Source of the DNA: Chitinibacter tainanensis DSM 15459
GTDB lineage: Bacteria; Pseudomonadota; Gammaproteobacteria; Burkholderiales; Chitinibacteraceae
Length of the DNA: 64,000 bases
Direction of reading: 5' to 3'
NCBI RefSeq assembly: GCF_000429785.1
Contig: NZ_KE386951.1
Coordinates: 271,619-335,618 of the forward strand
In this document: piece after piece, positions 46,444 through 55,189 of the stretch
Numbering within the stretch: the stretch's first letter is position 1
Layout: each line of letters opens with the position of its first letter
Notes under the pieces: model-generated
What the model was told of the DNA's origin: nothing
What the model saw: the letters and a program-made list of their open reading frames with translations, nothing else
Databases searched by the model: none
Position numbers and translations under genes: made by a program

Positions 46444-46860
46444 TTACTGCCACGAACCAATCAGGTTTTCCGGCTTATCCGCGCCGGCCTGACCTTCCGG
46501 GCCATAGCTCAGCACATCGATTTCCGCGCCGTGGGCGCTCGGGTTCAGGTAAACATAATCCTGGCCCCATGGATCTTTCGGCAGTTTATCCAGGTAGGAT
46601 TTCCAGTTTTGCGGTAGCGGCTCGGTGCTGGGTTTTTCCACCAGCGCTTTCAGGCCTTGCTGCGCCGTTGGGTAACGGCCGTTATCAAGCTTATAGAGTT
46701 TCAGCGCTGCCATAATGGCCGACACATCCTGCTTGGCCGCCACAATCCGAGCTTCGTTGGGGCGCTCCATGATTTTGGGCACAATCAGCGCGCCCAAAAT
46801 CGCCAGAATCGATACCACCACCAAAATCTCAATCAGCGTAAAACCACGGTTCTTTTTCAT
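46444..46860 (-). CDS. gspG: type II secretion major pseudopilin GspG
   Basis: The main subunit of the pseudopilus that pushes substrates through the secretin. The 138-residue product has the leader MKKNRG and FTLIEILVVVSILAILGALIVP, the helix PNEARIVAAKQDVSAIMAALKLYKLDNGRYPTAQQGLKAL and the calcium-binding-type end (GPEGQAGADKPENLIGSW). It starts 63 bases after the GNAT gene, and is separated from gspF by it. A prepilin peptidase must process it; none is encoded here. Confidence 0.95.
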   Translation of the reverse strand: MKKNRGFTLIEILVVVSILAILGALIVPKIMERPNEARIVAAKQDVSAIMAALKLYKLDNGRYPTAQQGLKALVEKPSTEPLPQNWKSYLDKLPKDPWGQDYVYLNPSAHGAEIDVLSYGPEGQAGADKPENLIGSWQ

Positions 46861-46922
46861 CAGATACTCCATAGGGGTATAGCCCCATCAACAACAATCT
46901 AATTAGCCTGCAAGCAAATACA

Positions 46923-47423
46923 TCATGCAACGGAGCGAATTCGCCCCATATAAAACACATTGGCATAGCGCCCATCGCGAAAAGCAAAATCTTTGCCTTC
47001 ACCTTCGATCTCAAAGCCAAATTTACGGTACAAGGCAATTGCCGCGTCATTATCGGTGTAAACGGTGATTTCAAGCCGGTGCAGATTGAGCCAATTGTCA
47101 GCCAGATCAATCGCGGCAGTCATCAGCTGGGTGCCAATCTGCTGGCCCTGCAGATCATCGCGCACCCAAATCCCGAACATCGCTACATGCTTGCGGCGCG
47201 GATTTTGCTCGACACCCAGAAATAAATTGCCCACCACTTCGCCATTTAAATCGGCGACCAGGCTATACGCGCCTTGCGGCAGCGTACCCAGTTTCTTTTG
47301 CCAGACTTCTGGCGACGGATAAGGTAGGCCCAAGGTGCCGGTATAGGCTTTTTTACCGGCATAAATCCGCGTAATCGCCTCGATATCCGCTGTGGTGCTA
47401 TGGCGAATCTGAACGGCTGTCAT
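46923..47423 (-). CDS. GNAT N-acetyltransferase, YhhY/AaaT-like
   Basis: A 166-residue acetyltransferase close in layout to E. coli YhhY (AaaT), which acetylates L-amino acids such as phenylalanine and methionine. Shared features are IRHSTTADIEAITRIYAG, the PRRKHVAMFGIWVRDDLQGQQIGTQLM acetyl-CoA site (Q/R-x-x-G-x-A region) and FGFEIEGEGKDFAFRDGRYANVFYMGR at the C terminus. It lies between gspF and gspG, in the same direction and only 9 bases after gspF, so it rides in the secretion operon. A direct role in secretion is not indicated by its family. Confidence 0.87.
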   Translation of the reverse strand: MTAVQIRHSTTADIEAITRIYAGKKAYTGTLGLPYPSPEVWQKKLGTLPQGAYSLVADLNGEVVGNLFLGVEQNPRRKHVAMFGIWVRDDLQGQQIGTQLMTAAIDLADNWLNLHRLEITVYTDNDAAIALYRKFGFEIEGEGKDFAFRDGRYANVFYMGRIRSVA

Positions 47424-47432
47424 GGCATTCCC

Positions 47433-48635
47433 TTATTTGACTAATTGGTTCATTTCAAACACCGGCAATAGAATCGCTAGCACAATCAACATCACAATCG
47501 CGCCCATCACCAGCACCATCAGCGGGCCGAGCAGGCTGGTGAAGGTGGTGACTTTGCGATCGAGTTCTTTACTTTGTTCGCTGGCCGCGCGCTCCAGCAT
47601 CGCCGCCAGCCGCCCGGTGGCTTCACCGCTGGCCACCAAGTGCAATAGCAACGGTGGAAATTCATTGGCAGCCTTCATCGCTCGCGCCAGGCTCACCCCT
47701 TCGCGCACTTGGCCGGCCACTTCGCCCACAGCCAATTGCAGCTGGCGATTACTCATCACCCCTTCGGCGGCGGTAAGCGCTTTTAATAAAGGCACGCCGC
47801 TGCCGACCAAAATCGAGAGCGTGCTGGCAAAACGGGCGGTATTGGCCAGCCGATCCAGATAGCCCAGTACCGGCCAGCTTAAGCGCCAGCGATGAAAGCG
47901 CAATTGCAGGACCGGATCTTTTAGCGCGCGATGCGCCGCCACCGCGGCCAACAGCAAGCCCAGCGCCAGATACGGGCCAATGGTTTTGACCGCCGCGCTG
48001 CTCCACAGCAACAGCCGGGTGAGTAGCGGCAAGGTTTGCTTGGCCGACTCGAACACCTGCACCATCTGCGGTACCACCCAGGTGAGCATGCCCAGAATCA
48101 CCAGCAGTGATACCCCGATCACCACGGCCGGATAAATAAACGCCATGGTGATTTTGCTATTGAGCTCACCCCGCGCTTCCAGATAATCCGCCAGCCGCGC
48201 CATCACCGCCCCCAGGCGGCCCGATTCTTCACCGGCCTTCACCAAGGTGCGATACAAGAGCGGAAACACGCGTGGAAATTGATCCATGGCGCTGGAGAGC
48301 GGCAAACCGGCCAAGACATCATGGCGCAGGCCGGCCAGAATCTGCCGGGTTTTGCCCTGCTCGGCCTGTTCGGCCAGCACCACCAGCAGCTCATCAATGG
48401 TGAGGCCCGCATCCAGCAAGGCCGAAAACTGCCGCGTGAGGGTAGAGAGCTCGGCACCGCCGAGCTTGAGCCGCTGGGCGTTGGCACCTTGCGCCGCCGC
48501 TAGCTCCAGGCTCAGTACATGCCAGCCTTGCTCGCGCAGCAGGCTGCGGGCGTGACGGGGCGATTCGGCATCAATCTGTCCGGTTTGCGCCGGGCCGCCA
48601 CTGGCAGCCAGCGCCTGATAACGATAGGCAGGCAC
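47433..48635 (-). CDS. gspF: type II secretion inner-membrane platform protein GspF
   Basis: GspF is the polytopic platform protein that couples the GspE ATPase to pseudopilus assembly. The product of about 400 residues has two homologous T2SSF domains, each with a four-helix cytoplasmic bundle (TRQFSALLDAGLTIDELLVVL and STLSILVGSGVPLLKALTAAEGVM), and three membrane helices. Starts are GTG at 48635 (aligned to the family VPAYRYQAL) or GTG at 48677; the former is used. It is divergent from gspC. Confidence 0.9.
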   Translation of the reverse strand: MPAYRYQALAASGGPAQTGQIDAESPRHARSLLREQGWHVLSLELAAAQGANAQRLKLGGAELSTLTRQFSALLDAGLTIDELLVVLAEQAEQGKTRQILAGLRHDVLAGLPLSSAMDQFPRVFPLLYRTLVKAGEESGRLGAVMARLADYLEARGELNSKITMAFIYPAVVIGVSLLVILGMLTWVVPQMVQVFESAKQTLPLLTRLLLWSSAAVKTIGPYLALGLLLAAVAAHRALKDPVLQLRFHRWRLSWPVLGYLDRLANTARFASTLSILVGSGVPLLKALTAAEGVMSNRQLQLAVGEVAGQVREGVSLARAMKAANEFPPLLLHLVASGEATGRLAAMLERAASEQSKELDRKVTTFTSLLGPLMVLVMGAIVMLIVLAILLPVFEMNQLVK

Positions 48636-48693
48636 GATGAATAGGTCTTTCGGGTTCAGGGTTTGTCGCCCACCCACGGGTGCGCGACGATTT

Positions 48694-48792
48694 TGTCATG
48701 CAATTGACATTTGGCACGGTCATTCTCATCAGAACGTCATGTTGCCGTGCTTTAATGCGCACATTCTATGGCAGAATCATGACAAGTTGACA
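48694..48792. promoter_or_regulatory. divergent gspF/gspC control region with repeated TGACA motifs
   Basis: The gap contains an inverted pair TGTCA-n6-TGACA at 48694-48709 and a direct pair TGACA-n3-TGACA at 48780-48792. Two TTGACA hexamers lie in it, but neither has a good -10 at the right distance on the plus strand. The repeats may bind a regulator controlling both type II blocks; this is a guess from their position. Confidence 0.3.
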
Positions 48793-48857
48793 TCACTGAT
48801 GACCTTTGCGGGCGATCTGGTGGTCTTTCACCCCACTTTGGCCCCGGCAGTTTACCC

Positions 48858-49670
48858 ATGGCACTGAATTTCCGACTCTCTTCCCGCCAATTGGCGCTCT
48901 TGGCCAGCGCCGTGCTGGCCAGTATGGTGCTGTGGCAACTGGCGGGCTTATTGTGGCTGGGGCTCACGCCCAGCCAGGCTGGCCGCAGCCTGCGCCTCCC
49001 CGCCGCCGCGCCTGCCGCCCAGCAGCAAGACCCCAATCTGATCGCCCGCCTGTTTAGTGGCCCGGCCAGCAGCGTGGCAAGCGAAGCCAGCAGCAATCTG
49101 AAACTAAAAGCGCTGGTATCGGGCGCCAATGGCGTGGCGATTATCGAAGGGCTGGAAGCCAGTGCGGTGGCAGTGAAGCTTGGCCAAGAGGCCGGCAGCC
49201 ACGGCAAGCTGGTGGCGGCCGAGCGCGATCATATCGTGCTTGAGCTCAATGGCCAGCGCCGCAAAGTATTTCTAGAGCAGCAGAGTATTGCCCCACAAGC
49301 CAACACCGGAAATACCAACAGCACCATACCCACCCAGAGTACCACTACCGCCAGCGCAGCACCGGCCACCACGCTCACCCGTGGTCAGCTCACCGGCATT
49401 TTGCAAGGCGGCAATCTGGCCAACTGGAGTAAGGGCCTGGCCACCCACGCCAGCGGCGGTATTGCCGTCGAGGCTGCCAGCCAGCAAGCGCTGGCCAGCG
49501 TCTTGCAGCTGCGCGATGGCGACATTATCAAAAGTGTGAACGGCCGCAATTTGGCCAAACTGGAAGACCTCTCCCTGCTGTATGCGGCGTTCAGCCAGCA
49601 AAGCGCAGTGAGCGTACAAATTGTCCGCGCCGGCGAGGCGCAAACCCTGAGCTACACCGTAAATCCATGA
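48858..49670 (+). CDS. gspC: type II secretion inner-membrane protein GspC
   Basis: GspC links the inner-membrane platform to the secretin. The 270-residue product has one N-terminal helix (ALLASAVLASMVLWQLAGLLWL), a homology-region domain that binds GspD (SNLKLKALVSGANGVAIIEG), a Ser/Thr/Ala-rich linker (about residues 155-180) and a C-terminal PDZ-like domain (GGIAVEAASQQALASVLQLRDGDIIKSVNGRNL). Its stop overlaps gspD by 4 bases. Confidence 0.93.
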   Translation: MALNFRLSSRQLALLASAVLASMVLWQLAGLLWLGLTPSQAGRSLRLPAAAPAAQQQDPNLIARLFSGPASSVASEASSNLKLKALVSGANGVAIIEGLEASAVAVKLGQEAGSHGKLVAAERDHIVLELNGQRRKVFLEQQSIAPQANTGNTNSTIPTQSTTTASAAPATTLTRGQLTGILQGGNLANWSKGLATHASGGIAVEAASQQALASVLQLRDGDIIKSVNGRNLAKLEDLSLLYAAFSQQSAVSVQIVRAGEAQTLSYTVNP

Positions 49671-51784
49671 AAACCATCAAGCACACCCTGATCGGCACCC
49701 TGCTAAGTGCCCTGCTTCTGACCCCGGCGCTGGCCAATGACGAGAAGGTCATGCTCAATTTCGTCAATTCGGACATCGAAACGACGGTCAAAGCCATTAG
49801 CCTGATTTCGGGGAAAAACTTTATTCTGGATCCACGGGTCAAGGGCACGATCAATATCGTTTCGACCCAGCCGGTGAGCAAAGAGCTGGTGTATCCGATT
49901 TTGCAATCGGCACTGCGGCAGGCGGGCTTTGCCACCGTGGAAACGCGCGGGGCGATCAAGATTCAGCCCGAGGCGGACAGCAAATCACTCAGCAACAAAA
50001 CCCTGGTGCGCGGCGAAGCCGCCAATGGCGAGCAGATCGTCACGCAGATTTTTAATCTGAACAACGAAAGCGCCAACCAGATGGCCACCATGCTGCGCCC
50101 GCTGGCCACGCCCAATAGCCTGATCAGCGCCTACCAATCGGGCACCAGCAATACCGTGGTGGTCACAGATTACGCCGACAATGTGCGCCGCCTGGCGCGC
50201 ATTATCGATAATATCGACCAGCCGAAAAACAGCGAAATCTTCACCATCAAGCTCAACCACGCCTCGGCGCTGGATGCAGCGCAAAACATCGCCCGCCTGA
50301 TGCCGGAAGTGAGCGTGCAGAATGTCGCCAGCGCCATTCCGCAAAATGATGGCGTGCGCCGCTCGATTGTGGTGCCCGATCCGCGTGGCAACCGGCTGAT
50401 GGTGCGCGCGATTAATGCCGCACAAACCTCACAACTGCGCAGCCTGATTAGCCAGCTGGATGAAGCCGCTACCAACGACAGCGCCATCAATGTGGTGTAC
50501 CTACGCAATGCCGAAGCGGCCAAACTGGCCGGCACGCTCAAAGGCCTGCTCACCGGCCAAGACGACAGCACGGCCAGCAGCAGCGCCCCCACCAGCACTG
50601 CAATGAGCAGTAATACCGCGGGCAATAGCAGCCCAAGTACCAGCACGAGCAGCCCCGCGCCCACCAATACCAGCACCACCGTGCAAGTGGCCGGTGCCAC
50701 CGTGCGCGTGCAGGCCGATAGCGTGACCAACTCGCTGATCATTACCGCGCCGCAGAATATCTATAACAATCTGCGTGCGGTGATCGACAAGCTGGATGTG
50801 CGGCGCAGCCAGATTTACGTCGAGGCGATGATTGCCGAAGTGAATCTATCCAAATTATCGGAATTTGGCTTTCAGTGGATGGTGGGCGGCGGTAACGACA
50901 AAATCGGCGGCGGCATGGTGTCTAACCTCGCCACCGGCAGCAATACGCTGGGTAATATCGCCACCGCGGTCATCAATAAAAACCCGGCCGCAATTCCGCT
51001 GGGCGCCACCTTTGGGCTCTTTAATGGCGACCCGACCAAAGGCACCGCCTCACTGGGCGTAATTGCCTCGGCCCTGCAAAGCAGCGGCAACGGCAATGTA
51101 CTGTCGACGCCCAATCTGCTGATGCTGGATAACGAAGAAGCCAAAATCACCGTCGGCCAGAATATCCCGATCATCACCGGTTCGCAGCAGCCCGTGGGCG
51201 GCAACCCGAATCCGTATGTCACGGTGGAGCGCAAAGACATCGGGATTAAGCTGCGCGTACGCCCGCAAGTGTCCGAGGGTGGCATCATTACGCTGAATGT
51301 GTTCCAGGAAGTATCGAGCATTGATAACTCGGTGAATACCGGCGGCGCGGGCTTGGCCACCAAGGTGCGCACCATCGAAACCAAGGTGCTGGTGGATGAT
51401 GGCCAGATCGTGGTGCTGGGTGGCCTGATCGAAGATCGCCTGAATAATAGCGGCAACCAAATCCCTGGCCTGGGCGATATTCCGCTGCTGGGCGAGCTAT
51501 TCAAATACGAAAACCGCAGCTGGCAAAAAGTAAACCTGATGATCTTCCTGCGCCCGGTGCTGATCAAAGATAACGGGGCCAGCGCGGTGCTGAGCAACGA
51601 TCGCTATCAATATCTGCGCAACCAGCAGGGTGATTATAAAGTGGGCGAGCATTGGTTCTTGCAGGATATGCCGGGCGTGCAATTGCCGGCCAAGTTGCCC
51701 GATAGCAATGGCGTATCGGTGTATTCGCCCGCGGTGAAACCGGCGGCGCAGCCAGCTAGCCAACCGGCGGCCAAACAGCCATGA
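49667..51784 (+). CDS. gspD: type II secretion secretin GspD
   Basis: GspD forms the outer-membrane channel. The 705-residue product has a signal peptide (cleavage near residue 24), the N0 domain (VMLNFVNSDIETTVKAISLISGKNFILDPRVKGTINIVS), N1-N3 domains, and the secretin core (VLSTPNLLMLDNEEAKITVGQNIPIITG and VPLLGDIPLLG-like PGLGDIPLLGELF). The N3 domain carries a Ser/Thr/Ala-rich insert at about residues 300-340. The C-terminal end (AVKPAAQPASQPAAKQP) is unusual in being Ala/Pro-rich. It overlaps both neighbours by 4 bases. Confidence 0.95.
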   Translation: MKTIKHTLIGTLLSALLLTPALANDEKVMLNFVNSDIETTVKAISLISGKNFILDPRVKGTINIVSTQPVSKELVYPILQSALRQAGFATVETRGAIKIQPEADSKSLSNKTLVRGEAANGEQIVTQIFNLNNESANQMATMLRPLATPNSLISAYQSGTSNTVVVTDYADNVRRLARIIDNIDQPKNSEIFTIKLNHASALDAAQNIARLMPEVSVQNVASAIPQNDGVRRSIVVPDPRGNRLMVRAINAAQTSQLRSLISQLDEAATNDSAINVVYLRNAEAAKLAGTLKGLLTGQDDSTASSSAPTSTAMSSNTAGNSSPSTSTSSPAPTNTSTTVQVAGATVRVQADSVTNSLIITAPQNIYNNLRAVIDKLDVRRSQIYVEAMIAEVNLSKLSEFGFQWMVGGGNDKIGGGMVSNLATGSNTLGNIATAVINKNPAAIPLGATFGLFNGDPTKGTASLGVIASALQSSGNGNVLSTPNLLMLDNEEAKITVGQNIPIITGSQQPVGGNPNPYVTVERKDIGIKLRVRPQVSEGGIITLNVFQEVSSIDNSVNTGGAGLATKVRTIETKVLVDDGQIVVLGGLIEDRLNNSGNQIPGLGDIPLLGELFKYENRSWQKVNLMIFLRPVLIKDNGASAVLSNDRYQYLRNQQGDYKVGEHWFLQDMPGVQLPAKLPDSNGVSVYSPAVKPAAQPASQPAAKQP

Positions 51785-53253
51785 GCCGGCGTGTAAGCTA
51801 CAGCTACGCCCGCGAATTTGGCGTATTGGATGGCCAGGTCGAAGACGGCCTCACCCCGCTGTACTGGCGTCAGGGCGGCGAGCTGGCCGCACTGGCCGAA
51901 TTACGCCGCCAGCTTGGCCCACACCGGCTGGTGCCGCTGGCCGCCGCCGAATTTGAAGCGCAGCTCAACCGGCATTTTGGCGATCACGGCAGCAGCAGCG
52001 CGGTCAATCTGGTCGACGATATTGAAGAATCGGCCGATCTGGCGCGGCTGGTGCAAGACATGCCGGAAGTGTCGGATTTGATGGAGGCCGAAGAATCATC
52101 ACCGGTCATCAAGCTGATCAACGCCATTTTCACCGAAGCGCTGCGCGAAAACGCATCCGACATTCATATCGAGCCATTCGAAACCCGCTCGGTGGTGCGT
52201 TACCGCGTCGATGGCGCGCTGCGTGATGTCATCGAGCCCAATCGCGCGCTGCATGCCGCGCTGGTGTCGCGGATTAAAGTCATGGCCGGCCTTGATATCG
52301 CCGAAAAACGCCTACCGCAAGATGGCCGTATCAATCTGCGCATTGCGGGCCGCCCAGTCGATGTGCGGGTTTCGACGCTGCCAACGGGTCATGGCGAGCG
52401 CGCGGTGCTGCGTTTGCTGGATAAATCGGCGGGCCGCTTGGAGCTGGCCAAGCTGGGCATGGGCGAAAAAACGCTCAATGAGCTCACCAGCCTGCTCGCC
52501 GCGCCGCATGGCATTGTGCTGGTCACCGGCCCCACCGGCTCGGGTAAAACCACCACGCTGTACGCTGCGCTGGGCAGCATGGATGCCAAAAACAGCAATA
52601 TCATGACGGTGGAAGACCCGATCGAATACGACCTGGATGGCATCGGCCAAACGCAGGTGAACCCGCGCATCGAAATGAGCTTCGCCCGCGCCCTGCGCGC
52701 CATTCTGCGCCAAGACCCGGATGTGATTATGATCGGTGAGATTCGCGACCTGGAAACCGCGCAAATTGCCGTGCAAGCCTCGCTCACCGGCCATTTGGTG
52801 CTCGCCACGCTGCACACCAACGACGCCCCCAGCGCAATGACCCGCTTGGTGGACATGGGCATCGAGCCGTTCTTGCTCGCCTCATCGACCATCGGCGTGC
52901 TCGCGCAGCGCCTGGTGCGTACGCTGTGCGCCAGCTGCAAGCAGGGGTATATCGCCAGCAGCGATGAATTAAAAGAACTAGGGATAGATACCCGAGCAGG
53001 TATTACCCTGTATCGCCCCGTCGGCTGCCCCGCCTGCGCCCACACCGGCTACCGTGGCCGTACCGGCATTCACGAATTGCTGCTGGTGGACGAAAACCTG
53101 CGCAGCCAAATCCACAACGCCGCCAACGAACAAGATATCCGCCACTACGCCGAAAGCCGCGGCATGCACAGCCTGCGGCAAGACGCCGCCCAGCGGGTAG
53201 TGGAAGGGGTGACGAGCGTGGAGGAAATGCTGAGGATTACCCGCAGTAACTAA
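51781..53253 (+). CDS. gspE: type II secretion ATPase GspE
   Basis: GspE powers pseudopilus assembly from the cytoplasm. The 490-residue protein has an N1E/N2E region (residues 1-115), the Asp box (ASDIHIEPFE), Walker A GPTGSGKTTT, Walker B with RQDPDVIMIGEIRD, a His box (LATLHTND) and a four-Cys zinc element (CASCKQ and GCPACAHTGY). The N-terminal domain binds GspL, which is encoded about 3 kb away in the third block. Its start overlaps gspD as ATGA. Confidence 0.95.
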   Translation: MSRRVSYSYAREFGVLDGQVEDGLTPLYWRQGGELAALAELRRQLGPHRLVPLAAAEFEAQLNRHFGDHGSSSAVNLVDDIEESADLARLVQDMPEVSDLMEAEESSPVIKLINAIFTEALRENASDIHIEPFETRSVVRYRVDGALRDVIEPNRALHAALVSRIKVMAGLDIAEKRLPQDGRINLRIAGRPVDVRVSTLPTGHGERAVLRLLDKSAGRLELAKLGMGEKTLNELTSLLAAPHGIVLVTGPTGSGKTTTLYAALGSMDAKNSNIMTVEDPIEYDLDGIGQTQVNPRIEMSFARALRAILRQDPDVIMIGEIRDLETAQIAVQASLTGHLVLATLHTNDAPSAMTRLVDMGIEPFLLASSTIGVLAQRLVRTLCASCKQGYIASSDELKELGIDTRAGITLYRPVGCPACAHTGYRGRTGIHELLLVDENLRSQIHNAANEQDIRHYAESRGMHSLRQDAAQRVVEGVTSVEEMLRITRSN

Positions 53254-53274
53254 TCACTCTCGTCGAGGCAAATC

Positions 53275-54114
53275 ATGGCATCGCCACGCGCAATACTCAC
53301 TTGTTTGTTCATTGCCGCGGGCTTGATTGCCAAGCCCGGATTTGCCACGCCCTTAGCCAAATGCATTGGCTTGAGCGATCAAGACATCGCGCTGATTGTG
53401 AACGCCGACGACGTGGGCATGCATCCTGATCTAGATAAAGCTGCATTCAAGCTCATTGATGCCGGCCAGATTCAGGATCTATCGTTAATGCCGCCAACGC
53501 CCAATTTTGCGCAAGCGGCGCAATGGGCCAAAGCGCGTCAATTAGCGGTGGGCGTCCATCTGACGCTCACTAATGAATGGCAGGAAAAGCAGCCGTGGGG
53601 CGCCGTGTTATCACGCGATGAAGTGCCTTCGCTCTACAATCCGCAAGGCAATTTGTGGGCTACGGTGGCCGAGCTGGCCGCACACGCCAAACCGGACGAA
53701 GTAAAAAAAGAGCTCCTCGCCCAAATTGCCAAGGTGCAAGCCGCCGGACTGAAAATCACCCATCTGGATGCCCATATGGTGTTCTGGCCTGCCACCCCCG
53801 AGTTACTCAATATCTACACCAGTCTGCCCAAGGAAACGGGCATCCCGATTGTGATTCAATCCTTTCATGGCTCGCTTGCAGAGCAATATCAAGTGCATCG
53901 GCAGATACAGTCTGAAAACGCCATCGTCACGCCCGATACATTTTTAATGCATTACAATCCGAGCATGCGCCAACGTGGCGTCGCTTATCGGGGCTATCTA
54001 GAGCTGATCAAGCAATTGCCGCACGGTGTCCACACCATCGGTATTCATCCCGCCGAAGACAGTCCTTCGGCACAGGCCGCCATCCCCGACCTAACCTTGC
54101 GCCTAAGCGACTAG
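53275..54114 (+). CDS. exported ChbG/YdjC-type sugar deacetylase, probably truncated by an amber codon
   Basis: A carbohydrate deacetylase of the ChbG/HpnK (YdjC) family; relatives deacetylate chitooligosaccharides or hopanoid sugars. A signal peptide (residues 1-25) is present, unlike cytoplasmic E. coli ChbG. The metal-site residues are visible: Asp45-Asp46 (VNADDVG), His95 (VGVHLTLTN), Asp165 and His167 (LDAHMVF). The frame stops at a TAG at 54112, yet the following 46 codons to 54252 read as the normal family C terminus, so the protein as encoded lacks about 45 residues. It lies 21 bases after gspE and is probably co-transcribed. A link to chitin use is plausible but not shown. Confidence 0.8.
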   Translation: MASPRAILTCLFIAAGLIAKPGFATPLAKCIGLSDQDIALIVNADDVGMHPDLDKAAFKLIDAGQIQDLSLMPPTPNFAQAAQWAKARQLAVGVHLTLTNEWQEKQPWGAVLSRDEVPSLYNPQGNLWATVAELAAHAKPDEVKKELLAQIAKVQAAGLKITHLDAHMVFWPATPELLNIYTSLPKETGIPIVIQSFHGSLAEQYQVHRQIQSENAIVTPDTFLMHYNPSMRQRGVAYRGYLELIKQLPHGVHTIGIHPAEDSPSAQAAIPDLTLRLSD

Positions 54115-54252
54115 GCGGCATGGCAAGAGCCGGCATTACACAAAGCCATTAAGGCGCGTGGTATTAAGCTAATCACTTATGCGCCCTTGCAGCAGCTGCA
54201 GGAAAAACTCAACCTCGAGCCTCAGCGTCATTGTCTTAGTTCGCCAAAATAA
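54115..54252 (+). pseudogene. C-terminal remnant of the deacetylase gene after the amber stop
   Basis: In the same frame as the deacetylase, directly after its TAG, 45 codons to a TAA at 54252 encode AAWQEPALHKAIKARG and IKLITYAPLQQL, which match the usual end of ChbG/YdjC proteins (an ALxxAIKxRGIxLITY-type helix and strand). No frameshift is involved. Confidence 0.65.
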
Positions 54253-54285
54253 ATCAATCAGCTGAAAAATTAACTGGTTCAAACC

Positions 54286-55122
54286 ATGCCCTTCACGACT
54301 GAATCAATACCAGATTTTTTCTATAAGTACCGTGGGGTCGGCACCACGAGTAATAGCGATGGAAAGTCACAGCTAGACTATTTAATCGACCAGATAGTTG
54401 ATGACAGTATTTACTTATCAATCGCCGCTGAGTTTAACGATCCTTTCGAGTGCGCACCCAAAATTCGTATTCATCCCCCCGAAATTACACGCAAGAAATT
54501 CAGAAGTCTCATCCTTGAGAAACATAACTCACTCTTCCCTGATATAAGCAACAATCAGAAGAAGCAGTATGCAAACGAGGCTAGTAAAAAATATTATGGT
54601 CAGCTTAGTCATCCCGATTTTCAGAAAGATGTTAAAAAACATTTAAGCTTTGCAGAAAAAACCCGAATTTATTGTGTGAGCACATGCCCTACAAGCATCC
54701 TGATGTGGTCACACTACGCTTCAAATCACGAGGGGATATGTCTTGAGTACAGAAATATCGGTTTCTTCGATCACGCGCTCAAAGTTGAGTACAAACTAGA
54801 GCGCCCAGAAATTTACCTTTTTGGCGCGACCGATGAGTTGAAAGAGGTTGAAAAGACCTACCTGACCAAAAGCGAAGAATGGAAATATGAGGAAGAATGG
54901 CGGGTTGTCTTACCCAACCTGTCTGTAGGCCAATACAGATTAGAATCTGCATGCCTGCATGGCATTATTTTGGGGTCAAGAATCAAAGACAGTGTACGTG
55001 AACGAGTTCTTCAAGCGGCAGAGCGACGGATACATCGCCCCAAGATATACGAAGCCAAACTTTGCTCTGAAACTTATTCTGTTAAGTTAGAAGCTATCAA
55101 TCTCACAAATGCAAAGAACTAG
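54286..55122 (+). CDS. DUF2971 family protein, probably acquired
   Basis: A 278-residue protein with DUF2971 features: an early FFYKYRG, AEFNDPFECAPK, the motif IYCVSTCPTSILMWSHYASNHEGICLEY, and WKYEEEWRVVLP. This domain occurs in scattered bacteria, often in variable regions; its biochemistry is unknown. The gene is visibly AT-richer than all neighbours and uses codons such as AAA, AAT and TTA freely, unlike the type II secretion genes around it, so horizontal acquisition is likely. It ends in TAG, about 70 bases before gspN, which converges on it. Confidence 0.8.
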   Translation: MPFTTESIPDFFYKYRGVGTTSNSDGKSQLDYLIDQIVDDSIYLSIAAEFNDPFECAPKIRIHPPEITRKKFRSLILEKHNSLFPDISNNQKKQYANEASKKYYGQLSHPDFQKDVKKHLSFAEKTRIYCVSTCPTSILMWSHYASNHEGICLEYRNIGFFDHALKVEYKLERPEIYLFGATDELKEVEKTYLTKSEEWKYEEEWRVVLPNLSVGQYRLESACLHGIILGSRIKDSVRERVLQAAERRIHRPKIYEAKLCSETYSVKLEAINLTNAKN

Positions 55123-55189
55123 GTGGAATTTCAAAACTTAAACACAAACTTGAGCTTAAAATCACCACCCCAACATCACACCTCCAACA

